A DNA stretch of 64,000 nucleotides from Calliopsis andreniformis (taxonomy: Eukaryota > Arthropoda > Insecta > Hymenoptera > Andrenidae): NCBI RefSeq assembly GCF_051401765.1, contig NW_027480450.1:4340001-4404000 (forward strand), given 5' to 3'. Each line of letters starts with the position of its first letter. Position 1 is the first letter of the stretch. The translations under genes were made by a program, and so were the position numbers. The notes under the pieces are model-generated. The model saw only the letters and a list, made by a program, of their open reading frames with translations, was not told the DNA's origin and made no database searches. Below are positions 10,301-22,977 of this stretch, one piece after another.

Positions 10301-13300
10301 CTTCACTCCTCAATTTCCAATCCTCAGTCCTTAATCCCCAACCCTCAGACCTCAATCTGCAATCCTCAATACTCAATCTTCAATCCTCAGTCCTCAATCC
10401 TCAATCCTCAATTCTCAATCCTCAATCCTCAGTCCTCAGACCTCAAACATCAATACTCAACCCTCAGTCCTCGTCCTCAGTCCACAACCCTCGATACTCA
10501 ATCCTCAATCTTCAATCATCAATATTCAATCTTCAATCCTCAATCCTCAATCCTCAGTCCTCAATCCTCAGTCCTCAAACCACAATCCTGAATCCTCAAT
10601 CCTGAATCCTCAATCTTCAGCCCCCAGTCCTCAACAATCAGTTGTCAATCCTCAATCCTCAATAGAATATCCTCAATTCACAGTTTTCAATACTCAATAC
10701 CCTATCTGCAATCTTCAAATATCTATCCACAAACATCAATTCTCACCACTCAACCCTCAACACTAAGTCCCCAATCCTCAATCTTCAATCCTCAATCCTC
10801 AATCCTCAATCCTCAATCCTCAATCTTCAATACTCAACACTCAATCTTCAATCCTCAATCCTCAATTCTCAATCCCCAATCCTCAATCCTCAACCCTCAT
10901 TCTTCAATCCTCAATACCCAATCCTCAATCTTCAATTATCAATCCTCAATCCTCAATTCTCAATCCACAATCCTCAGCCCTCAGTCCTCAATCCTCAGTC
11001 CTCAACCCTCGGCCCTCATCCTCAATCCTCAATTCTCAATCCTCAATCCTCAATCTTCAATCCTCAATACTCAACCTTCAATCCTCAATCCTCAGTCCTC
11101 AAACCTCAATTCTGAATCCTCAATCCTGAATCCTCAATCTTCAGCCCTCAGTCCTCAACAATCAGTTGTCAATCCTCAATCCTCGATAGAATATCCTCAA
11201 TTCACAGTTTTCAATACTCAATACTCCATCTGCAATCTTCAAATCACTATCCACAAACATCAATTCTCATCACTCAACCCTCAACACTCAGTCCTCAATG
11301 TTCAATACTCAATCCTCAATTCTCGATATTCAATCCTCAATACTGAATCTTCAATCCTCAATCCTCAATCCTCAATTCTCAATCCTCAATCCTGAATCTT
11401 CAATCCTCTGTCCCAAATACTCAATCCTCAATCCTCAATGCTCAATCCCCAATCCTCACTCTTCAATCCTCAATACTCAATCTTCAATACTGAATTCTCA
11501 ATCCTCAATCCTCAATCCTCAATCCTCAATCCTCAATCATCAACCCTCAATCTTCAATACTCAATCCTCAATCCTCAATTCTCAATCCTCAATTCTCTAC
11601 CATCAATACTCAATCCTCAATACACTATAGAATATCCTGAATTCGCAGGATTCAATACTCAAACCTTAATCCTCAACCATCAGCCCTCATCCTCCATCCT
11701 CGATCCTCAGCCCTCATCCTCAATCCTCAATACTCAATCCTCAATCCTCAATCCTCAATCGTCAACCTTCAATCCTGAATATTCAGTCTTCAATCCTCAA
11801 TCCATAATTCTCAATCCTCAATCCTCAGTCCTCAATCCTCAATCCTCAATTCTCAATCCTCAATCCTCAGTCCTCAGACCTCAAACATCAATACTCAACC
11901 CTCAGTCCTCGTCCTCAGTCCACAACCCTCAATACTCAATCCTCAACCTTCAATCATCAATATTCAATCTTCAATCCTCAATCCTCAATCCTCAGTCCTC
12001 AATCCTCAGTCCTCAACCCTCAATCCTGAATCCTCAATCCTGAATCCTCAATCTTCAGCCCCCAGTCCTCAACAATCAGTTGTCAGTCCTCAATCCTCAA
12101 TAGAATATCCTCAATTTACAGTTTTCAATACTGAATACTCTATCTGCAATCTTCAAATCTCTATCCACAAACATCAATTCTCATCACTCAACCCTGAACA
12201 CTCAGTCCTCAATGTTCAATCCCCAATCCTCAATTCTCAATCTTCAATTCTCAATACTGTATCTTCAATCCTCAAACCTCAATCCTCAATCCACAATCCT
12301 CAATCCTCAGTCTTCAACCCTCAGTCCCCAATCCTCAATCCCCAATCCTCAATCCTCAATCCTCAATCCTCAATCCTCAATCCTCAATACTCAATCCTCA
12401 ATCCTCAGTCATGAATACTCAATCTTCAATACTCAATCCTCAGTCCTCTATCCTCAATCCTCAATCCTCAAACCTCAATTGTCAATCCTCAATCCCCAAT
12501 CCTCAATCCTCAATTCTCAATCCTCAATCCTCAGTCCTCAGTCCTCAATCCTCAGTCCTCAACCCTCAGCCCTCATCCTCAATCCTCAATCCTCAATTAT
12601 CAATCCTCAATCCTCAATCCTCAATCCTCAGTCCTCAGTCCCCAAACCTCAATCCTCAACCCTCAGACCTCATCCTCAATCCTCAATCGTCAATACTCAA
12701 TCCTCAATCTTCAATCCTCAATACTCAACCTTCAATCCTCAATCCTCAGTCCTCAATCCTCAATTCTGAATCCTCAATACTCAACCTTCAACCGTCAATC
12801 CTCAGTCCTCAATATTCAGCCATCAATCCTCAATTCTCAATACTCAATAGAATATCCTGAATTCGCAAGATTCAATCCTCAAACCTCAATCCTCAATCCT
12901 CAGTCCCCAATCCTCAGTCTTCAATCCTCAATCCTCAGTCCTCAATCCTCAATCCTCAATCCTCAATCTTCAACACTCAATCTTCAATCCTCAATCCTCA
13001 ATTCTCAATCCTCAATCCTCAATCCTCAACCCTCATTCTTCAATCCTCAATACCCAATCCTCAATCCCCAATCCTCAATCCTCAGTCCTCAAACCTCAAT
13101 CCTGAATCCTCAAACCTGTATCCTCAATCTTCAGCCCTCAGTCCTCAACAATCAGTTGTCAATCCTCAATCCTCGATAGAATATCCTCAATTCACAGTTT
13201 TCAATACTCAATACTCCATCTGCAATCTTCAAATCACTATCCACAAACATCAATTCTCATCACTCAACCCTCAACACTCAGTCCCCAATCCTCAATCTTC

Positions 13301-14714
13301 AATCTTCAATCGTCAATCCTCAATCCTCAATCGTCAACCTTCAATCCTGAATATTCAGTCTTCAATCCTCAATCCACAATCCACAATCCTCAACCCTCAT
13401 TCTTCAATCCTCAATACCCAATCCTCAATCTTCAATCGTCAATCCTCAATCATCAATTCTCAATCCTCAATCCTCAGTCCTCAGTCCTCAATCCTCAGTC
13501 CTCAACCCTCAGCCCTCATCCTCAATCCCCAATCCTCAATCCTCAATCCTCAATCTTCAATCCTCAATACTCAACCTTCAATCCTCAATCCTCAGTCCTG
13601 AAACCTCAATTCTGAATCCTCAACCCTGAATCCTCAAACTTCAGCCCTCAGTCCTCAACAGTCAGTTGTCAATCCTCTATCCCCAATAGAATATCCTCAA
13701 CTCACAGTTTTCAGTACTCAGTACTCAATCTGCAATCTTCAAATCTCTATCCACAAACATCAATTCTCACCTCTCAACCCTCAACACTCAGTCCTCAATG
13801 TTCAATCCTCAATTCTCAATTCTCAACCTTCAATCCTCAATACTGAATCTTCAATCCTCAATCCTCAATCCTCAATCCTCAATCCTCAATCCTCAATCCT
13901 CAATCCTCAATCTTCAATCCTCAGTCCCAATTCCTCAATCTTCAATCCTCAATCCTCAATCCTCAATCCTCAATCCTCAATCCTCAATCTTCAATCCTCA
14001 ATACTCAATCCTCGATCCTTAATCAAGAATCCTCAATCCTCAGTCCTCAATCAACAATCCTCAATCTTCAATACTCAATCCTCAATCCTCAATCCTCAAT
14101 CCTCAATCCTCAATCCTCAATCATCAATCCTCAATCTTTAATACTCAGTCCTCAATCCTCAATCCTCAATCCTCAATACTCAACCTACAATCCTCAATTC
14201 TTCAATACTCAATTCTCAATCCTCAATCCTGAATCTTCAATCCTCTGCCCCAAATACTCAATCCTCAATCCTCAATGCTCAATCCCCAATCCTCACTCTT
14301 CAATCCTCAATACTCAATCTTCAATACTGAATACTCAATCCTCAATCCTCAATCCTCAATCCTCAATCCTCAATCATCAACCCTCAATCTTCAATACTCA
14401 ATCCTCAATCCTCAATTCTCAATCCTCAATTCTCAACCATCAATACTCAATCCTCAATACACTATAGAATATCCTGAATTCGCAGGATTCAATACTCAAA
14501 CCTTAATCCTCAACCATCAGCCCTCATCCTCCATCCTCGATCCTCAGCCCTCATCCTCAATCCTCAATACTCAATCCTCAATCCTCAATCGTCAACCTTC
14601 AATCCTGAATATTCAGTCTTCAATCCTCAATCCTCAATTCTCAATCCTCAATCCTCAGTCCTCAGTCCTCAATCCTCAGTCCTCAACCCTCAGCCGTCAT
14701 CCTCAATCCCCAAT
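7358..14714. repeat. 7357-bp higher-order repeat, copy 2
   Basis: This is the second complete unit, joined head to tail with copy 1. Differences I spotted are few single substitutions: A to G near 8137 (copy-1 position 780), C to A near 8897, G to A near 9506, A to T near 9698, A to G near 10326 and A to C near 11767. I saw no insertion or deletion relative to copy 1. Such identity over 7.3 kb implies very recent amplification or ongoing homogenisation. Confidence 0.93.
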
Positions 14715-16925
14715 CCTCAATGCTCAGTCCTCAATCTTCAATCCTCAATACTCAACCTTCAATCCTAAATCCTCAGTCCTCAAACCTCAATTCTGAATCC
14801 TCAACCCTGAATCCTCAACCCTCAGCCCTCAGTCCTCAACAGTCAGTTGTCAATCCTCAATCCTCAATAGAATATCCTCAATTCACAGTTTTCAGTACTC
14901 AGTACTCAATCTGCAATCTTCAAATCTCTATCCACAAACATCAATTCTCATCTCTCAGCCTTCAACACTCAGTCCTCAATGTTCAATCCTCAATTCTCAA
15001 TCCTCAATCCCCAGTCCTCAAACCTCAATCCTGAATCCTCAATCCTGCATCCTCAATCTTCAGCCCTCAGTCCTCAACAAGCAGTTGTCAATCCTCAATC
15101 CTCAATAGAATATTCTCAATTCACAGTTTTCTATACTCAATACTCAATCTGCAATCTTCAAATCTGTATCCACAAACATCAATTCTCATTACTCAGCCCT
15201 CAACACTCAGTCCTCAATGTTCAATACTCAATCCTCAAATCTCGATCTTCAATCCTCAATACTGAATCTTCAATCCTCAATCCTCAATCCTCAATTCTCA
15301 ATCCTCAATCCTGAATCTTCATTCCTCTGTCCCAAATACTCAATCCTCAATCCTCAATCCTCAATCCTCAATGGTCAATCCCCAATCCTCAATCTTCAAT
15401 CCTCAATACTCAATCTTCAATACTGAATTCTCAATCCTCAATCCTCAATCCTCAATCCTCAATCCTCAATCATCAACCCTCAATCTTCAATACTCAATCC
15501 TCAATCCTCAATTCTCAATCCTCAATTCTCAACCATCAATACTCAATCCCCAATACACTATAGAATATCCTGAATTCGCAGGATTCAATACTCAAACCTT
15601 AATCCTCAACCATCAGCCCTCATCCTCCATCCTCGATCCTCAGCCCTCATCCTCAATCCTCAATACTCAATCCTCAATCCTCAATCCTCAATCGTCAACC
15701 TTCAATCCTGAATATTCAGTCTTCAATCCTCAATCCATAATTCTCAATCCTCAATCCTCAGTCCTCAATCCTCAATCCTCAATTCTCAATCCTCAATCCT
15801 CAGTCCTCAAACCTCAAACATCAATACTCAACCCTCAGTCCTCGTCCTCAGTCCACAACCCTCAATACTCAATCCTCAACCTTCAATCATCAATATTCAA
15901 TCTTCAATCCTCAATCCTCAATCCTCAGTCCTCAATCCTCAGTCCTCAAACCTCAATCCTGAATCCTCAATCCTGAATCCTCAATCTTCAGCCCCCAGTC
16001 CTCAACAATCAGTTGTCAATCCTCAATCCTCAATAGAATATCCTCAATTTACAGTTTTCAATACTGAATACTCTATCTGCAATCTTCAAATCTCTATCCA
16101 CAAACATCAATTCTCATCACTCAACCCTCAACACTCAGTCCTCAATGTTCAATCCCCAACCCTCAATTCTCAATCTTCAATTCTCAATACTGTATCTTCA
16201 ATCCTCAAACCTCAATCCTCAATCCACAATCCTCAATCCTCAGTCTTCAATCCTCAGTCCCCAATCCTCAATCCCCAATCCTCAATCCTCAATCCTCAAT
16301 CCTCAATCCTCAATACTCAATCCTCAATCCTCAGTCATGAATACTCAATCTTCAATACTCAATCCTCAGTCCTCTATCCTCAATCCTCAATCCTCAAACC
16401 TCAATTGTCAATCCTCAATCCCCAATCCTCAATCTTCAATCCTCAATCCTCAATCCTCAATCCTCAATCCTCAACCCTCAGACCTCATCCTCAATCCTCA
16501 ATCGTCAATACTCAATCCTCAATCTTCAATCCTCAATACTCAACCTTCAATCCTCAATCCTCAGTCCTCAATCCTCAATTCTGAATCCTCAATACTCAAC
16601 CTTCAACCGTCAATCCTCAGTCCTCAATATTCAGCCATCAATCCTCAATTCTCAATACTCAATAGAATATCCTGAATTCGCAAGATTCAATCCTCAAACC
16701 TCAACCCTCAATCCTCAATCTTCAATCCTCAATACACAATCTTCAATCCTCAATCCTCAGTCCTCAAACCTCAATTCCGAATCCTCAATCCTCAATCCTC
16801 AATCCTCAATCCTCAATCCTCAGTCATGAATACTCAATCTTCAATATTCAATCCTCAATCCTATATCCTCAATCCTCAATCCTCAATCCTCAATCCTCAG
16901 TCCTCAATCTTCAATCCTCAATACA

Positions 16926-16928
16926 CAA
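16926..16928. other. 1503-bp deletion junction in HOR copy 3
   Basis: To the left the sequence matches copy 1 up to about 2214. To the right it matches from about 3715. The junction heptamers read ATACACAACC, a hybrid of ATACACAATC (left parent) and ATACTCAACC (right parent). The lost segment contains three hexamers and one octamer, so 1503 bp equals 215 whole repeat units. Confidence 0.85.
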
Positions 16929-18781
16929 CCTTCAATCCTCAATCCTCAGTCCTCAAACCTCAATTCTGAATCCTCAATCCTGAATCCTCAATCTTCAGCC
17001 CTCAGTCCTCAACAATCAGTTGTCAATCCTCAATCCTCGATAGAATATCCTCAATTCACAGTTTTCAATACTCAATACTCCATCTGCAATCTTCAAATCA
17101 CTATCCACAAACATCAATTCTCATCACTCAACCCTCAACACTCAGTCCTCAATGTTCAATACTCAATCCTCAATTCTCGATATTCAATCCTCAATACTGA
17201 ATCTTCAATCCTCAATCCTCAATCCTCAATTCTCAATCCTCAATCCTGAATCTTCAATCCTCTGTCCCGAATACTCAATCCTCAATCCTCAATGCTCAAT
17301 CCCCAATCCTCACTCTTCAATCCTCAATACTCAATCTTCAATACTGAATTCTCAATCCTCAATCCTCAATCCTCAATCCTCAATCCTCAATCATCAACCC
17401 TCAATCTTCAATACTCAATCCTCAATCCTCAATTCTCAATCCTCAATTCTCTACCATCAATACTCAATCCTCAATACACTATAGAATATCCTGAATTCGC
17501 AGGATTCAATACTCAAACCTTAATCCTCAACCATCAGCCCTCATCCTCCATCCTCGATCCTCAGCCCTCATCCTCAATCCTCAATACTCAATCCTCAATC
17601 CTCAATCCTCAATCGTCAACCTTCAATCCTGAATATTCAGTCTTCAATCCTCAATCCATAATTCTCAATCCTCAATCCTCAGTCCTCAATCCTCAATCCT
17701 CAATTCTCAATCCTCAATCCTCAGTCCTCAGACCTCAAACATCAATACTCAACCCTCAGTCCTCGTCCTCAGTCCACAACCCTCAATACTCAATCCTCAA
17801 CCTTCAATCATCAATATTCAATCTTCAATCCTCAATCCTCAATCCTCAGTCCTCAATCCTCAGTCCTCAACCCTCAATCCTGAATCCTCAATCCTGAATC
17901 CTCAATCTTCAGCCCCCAGTCCTCAACAATCAGTTGTCAGTCCTCAATCCTCAATAGAATATCCTCAATTTACAGTTTTCAATACTGAATACTCTATCTG
18001 CAATCTTCAAATCTCTATCCACAAACATCAATTCTCATCACTCAACCCTGAACACTCAGTCCTCAATGTTCAATCCCCAATCCTCAATTCTCAATCTTCA
18101 ATTCTCAATACTGTATCTTCAATCCTCAAACCTCAATCCTCAATCCACAATCCTCAATCCTCAGTCTTCAACCCTCAGTCCCCAATCCTCAATCCCCAAT
18201 CCTCAATCCTCAATCCTCAATCCTCAATCCTCAATCCTCAATACTCAATCCTCAATCCTCAGTCATGAATACTCAATCTTCAATACTCAATCCTCAGTCC
18301 TCTATCCTCAATCCTCAATCCTCAAACCTCAATTGTCAATCCTCAATCCCCAATCCTCAATCCTCAATTCTCAATCCTCAATCCTCAGTCCTCAGTCCTC
18401 AATCCTCAGTCCTCAACCCTCAGCCCTCATCCTCAATCCTCAATCCTCAATTATCAATCCTCAATCCTCAATCCTCAATCCTCAGTCCTCAGTCCCCAAA
18501 CCTCAATCCTCAACCCTCAGACCTCATCCTCAATCCTCAATCGTCAATACTCAATCCTCAATCTTCAATCCTCAATACTCAACCTTCAATCCTCAATCCT
18601 CAGTCCTCAATCCTCAATTCTGAATCCTCAATACTCAACCTTCAACCGTCAATCCTCAGTCCTCAATATTCAGCCATCAATCCTCAATTCTCAATACTCA
18701 ATAGAATATCCTGAATTCGCAAGATTCAATCCTCAAACCTCAATCCTCAATCCTCAGTCCCCAATCCTCAGTCTTCAATCC

Positions 18782-18791
18782 TCAATCCTCA
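18782..18791. other. 511-bp deletion junction in HOR copy 3
   Basis: The sequence jumps from copy-1 equivalent 5580 to 6091. A 10-bp stretch, TCAATCCTCA, is shared by both parents at the join. 511 equals 73 heptamers exactly, and no hexamer or octamer falls in the lost segment. Island A8 is removed. Confidence 0.85.
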
Positions 18792-19814
18792 ATCATCAAT
18801 TCTCAATCCTCAATCCTCAGTCCTCAGTCCTCAATCCTCAGTCCTCAACCCTCAGCCCTCATCCTCAATCCCCAATCCTCAATCCTCAATCCTCAATCTT
18901 CAATCCTCAATACTCAACCTTCAATCCTCAATCCTCAGTCCTGAAACCTCAATTCTGAATCCTCAACCCTGAATCCTCAAACTTCAGCCCTCAGTCCTCA
19001 ACAGTCAGTTGTCAATCCTCTATCCCCAATAGAATATCCTCAACTCACAGTTTTCAGTACTCAGTACTCAATCTGCAATCTTCAAATCTCTATCCACAAA
19101 CATCAATTCTCACCTCTCAACCCTCAACACTCAGTCCTCAATGTTCAATCCTCAATTCTCAATTCTCAACCTTCAATCCTCAATACTGAATCTTCAATCC
19201 TCAATCCTCAATCCTCAATCCTCAATCCTCAATCCTCAATCCTCAATCCTCAATCTTCAATCCTCAGTCCCAATTCCTCAATCTTCAATCCTCAATCCTC
19301 AATCCTCAATCCTCAATCCTCAATCCTCAATCTTCAATCCTCAATACTCAATCCTCGATCCTTAATCAAGAATCCTCAATCCTCAATCCTCAGTCCTCAA
19401 TCAACAATCCTCAATCTTCAATACTCAATCCTCAATCCTCAATCCTCAATCCTCAATCCTCAATCCTCAATCATCAATCCTCAATCTTTAATACTCAGTC
19501 CTCAATCCTCAATCCTCAATCCTCAATACTCAACCTACAATCCTCAATTCTTCAATACTCAATAGAATATCCTGAATTCTCAGGATTCAATACTCAAACC
19601 TGAATCCTCAACCCTCAGCCCTCATCCTCCATCCTCAATCCTCAATCCTCAATCCTCAATCTTCAATCCTCAATACTCAATCCTCAGTAATGAATACTGG
19701 ATCTTCAATACTCAATCCTCAATCCTCTATCCTCAATACTCAATCCTCAATCCTCAATCGTCAATCCTCAATCCCCAATCCTCAATCTTTAATCCCCAAT
19801 CCTCAATCCTCAAT

Positions 19815-20803
19815 CTTCAATCCTCAATACTCAATCTTCAATCCACAGACCTCAATCATCAATCCTCAATTCTCAATCCTCAATCCTCAATCCTCAGACC
19901 TCAAACTTCAATACTCAACCCTCAGTCCTCGTCCTCAATCCACAACCCTCAATCCTCTATCCTCAATCTTCAATCATCAATATTCAACCTTCAATACTCA
20001 ATCCTCAATCCTCAATCCTCAGTCCTCAATCCTCAATGTTCAATCCTCAATACCCAATCCTCAATCTTCAATCCTCAATCCTCAATCCTCAATCCTCAGT
20101 CCTCAAACCTCAATCCTGAATCCTCAATCCTGCATCCTCAATCTTCAGCCCTCAGTCCTCAACAAGCAGTTGTCAATCCTCAATCCTCAATAGAATATTC
20201 TCAATTCACAGTTTTCTATACTCAATACTCAATCTGCAATCTTCAAATCTGTATCCACAAACATCAATTCTCATTACTCAGCCCTCAACACTCAGTCCTC
20301 AATGTTCAATACTCAATCCTCAAATCTCGATCTTCAATCCTCAATACTGAATCTTCAATCCTCAATCCTCAATCCTCAATTCCCAATCCTCAATCCTGAA
20401 TCTTCAATCCTCTGTCCCAAATACTCAATCCTCAATCCTCAGTCCTCAATCCTCAATGCTCAATCCCCAATCCTCAATCTTCAATCCTCAATACTCAATC
20501 TTCAATACTGAATTCTCAATCCTCAATCCTCAATCCTCAATCCTCAATCCTCAAACATCAACCCTCAATCTTCAATACTCAATCCTCAATCCTCAATTCT
20601 CAATCCTCAATTCTCAACCATCAATACTCAATCCTCAATACACTATAGAATATCCTGAATTCGCAGGATTCAATACTCAAACCTTAATCCTCAACCATCA
20701 GCCCTCATCCTCCATCCTCGATCCTCAGCCCTCATCCTCAATCCTCAATACTCAATCCTCAATTCTCAATCCTCAATCGTCAACCTTCAATCCTGAATAT
20801 TCA
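19815..20803. repeat. Duplicated block, partner at about 26005-26993
   Basis: This block matches the partner at offset 6190, including the A2-type island and the B1-type island. It starts near an ACCTCAATCATC run and ends at GAATATTCAG, where the partner switches to ACCTC. Just before it (19563-19815) are a perfect-dyad B island and a TAATGAATACTGG marker shared with 22687, 25747, 31028, 31874 and 36849. Confidence 0.75.
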
Positions 20804-20843
20804 GTCTTCAATCCTCAATCCATAATTCTCAATCCTCAATCCT

Positions 20844-22455
20844 CAGTCCTCAATCGTCAATCCTCAATTCTCAAACCTCAATCCTCAGTCCTCAGACCTC
20901 AAACATCAATACTCAACCCTCAGTCCTCGTCCTCAGTCCACAACCCTCAATACTCAATCCTCAACCTTCAATCATCAATATTCAATCTTCAATCCTCAAT
21001 CCTCAATCCTCAGTCCTCAATCCTCAGTCCTCAAACCTCAATCCTGAATCCTCAATCCTGAATCCTCAATCTTCAGCCCCCAGTCCTCAACAATCAGTTG
21101 TCAATCCTCAATCCTCAATAGAATATCCTCAATAAACAGTTTTCAATACTGAATACTCTATCTGCAATCTTCAAATCTCTATCCACAAACATCAATTCTC
21201 ATCACTCAGACCTCATCCTCAATCCTCAATCGTCAATACTCAATCCTCAATCTTCAATCCTCAATACTCAACCTTCAATCCTCAATCCTCAGTCCTCAAT
21301 CCTCAATTCTGAATCCTCAATACTCAACCTTCAACCGTCAATCCTCAGTCCTCAATATTCAGCCATCAATCCTCAATTCTCAATACTCAATAGAATATCC
21401 TGAATTCGCAAGATTCAATCCTCAAACCTCAATCCTCAATCCTCAGTCCCCAATCCTCAGTCTTCAATCCTCAATCCTCAGTCCTCAATCCTCAATCCTC
21501 CATCCTCAATCCTCAACACTCAATCTTCAATCCTCAATCCTCAATTCTCAATCCTCAATCCTCAATCCTCAACCCTCATTCTTCAATCCTCAATACCCAA
21601 TCCTCAATCCCCAATCCTCAATCCTCAGTCCTCAAACCTCAATCCTGAATCCTCAAACCTGTATCCTCAATCTTCAGCCCTCAGTCCTCAACAATCAGTT
21701 GTCAATCCTCAATCCTCGATAGAATATCCTCAATTCACAGTTTTCAATACTCAATACTCCATCTGCAATCTTCAAATCACTATCCACAAACATCAATTCT
21801 CATCACTCAACCCTCAACACTCAGTCCCCAATCCTCAATCATCAATCTTCAATCGTCAATCCTCAATCCTCAATCGTCAACCTTCAATCCTGAATATTCA
21901 GTCTTCAATCCTCAATCCACAATCCACAATCCTCAACCCTCATTCTTCAATCCTCAATACCCAATCCTCAATCTTCAATCGTCAATCCTCAATCATCAAT
22001 TCTCAATCCTCAATCCTCAGTCCTCAGTCCTCAATCCTCAGTCCTCAACCCTCAGCCCTCATCCTCAATCCCCAATCCTCAATCCTCAATCCTCAATCTT
22101 CAATCCTCAATACTCAACCTTCAATCCTCAATCCTCAGTCCTGAAACCTCAATTCTGAATCCTCAACCCTGAATCCTCAAACTTCAGCCCTCAGTCCTCA
22201 ACAGTCAGTTGTCAATCCTCTATCCCCAATAGAATATCCTCAACTCACAGTTTTCAGTACTCAGTACTCAATCTGCAATCTTCAAATCTCTATCCACAAA
22301 CATCAATTCTCACCTCTCTACCCTCAACACTCAGTACTCAATGTTCAATCCTCAATTCTCAATTCTCAACCTACAATCCTCAATACTGAATCTTCAATCC
22401 TCAATCCTCAATCCTCAATCCTCAATCCTGAATCCTCAATCCTCAATCCTCAATC
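20844..22455. repeat. Duplicated block, partner at 28989-30595
   Basis: The offset is 8145, dropping to 8138 after the partner loses one heptamer near 29580. Both members carry the unusual CAATAAACAG form of the A3-type island. Only the right-hand member has CTATTG in place of CAATAG, at 30365. The right part resembles HOR segment 5300-6500. Confidence 0.78.
21133..21136. other. Possible micro-inversion TTTA to TAAA in an A island
   Basis: A3-type islands read CAATTTACAG. Here and in the derived copy at 29278-29281 the sequence reads CAATAAACAG. TAAA is the reverse complement of TTTA. Two adjacent T to A transversions would give the same result. Confidence 0.5.
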
Positions 22456-22977
22456 CTCAATCCTCAATCATCAATCCTCAATCTTTAATACTCAGTCCTC
22501 AATCCTCAATCCTCAATCCTCAATACTCAACCTACAATCCTCAATTCTTCAATACTCAATAGAATATCCTGAATTCTCAGGATTCAATACTCAAACCTGA
22601 ATCCTCAACCCTCAGCACTCATCCTCCATCCTCAATCCTCAATCCTCAATCCTCAATCTTCAATCCTCAATACTCAATCCTCAGTAATGAATACTGGATC
22701 TTCAATACTCAATCCTCAATCCTCTATCCTCAATCCTCAATCCTCAATCCTCAATCGTCAATCCTCAATCCCCAATCCTCAATCTTCAATCCTCAATCCT
22801 CAATCCTCAATTTCCAATCCTCAATCTTCAATCCTCAATCCTCAATACTCAATCCTCAATCCTCAATCTTCAATCCTCAATACTCAACCTTCACTCCTCA
22901 ATTCCCAATCCTCAATCTTTAATCCCCAATCCTCAATCCTCAATCTTCAATCCTCAATACTCAATCTTCAATCCTCA

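Larger units (their letters stand above)
14715..19562. repeat. 7357-bp higher-order repeat, copy 3 (partial, two deletions)
   Basis: This copy follows copy 2 in phase. It then loses 1503 bp (islands A4, B3 and A5) and later 511 bp (island A8), and gains one heptamer near 19380. Homology stops near 19562. There copies 1 and 2 run into plain heptamers (around 6855), but this copy continues into an intact B island. The coordinate offset from copy 1 goes 14714, 13211, 12700, 12707. Surviving A islands start at 14840, 15078, 16006, 17013, 17927 and 19002. Confidence 0.9.
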
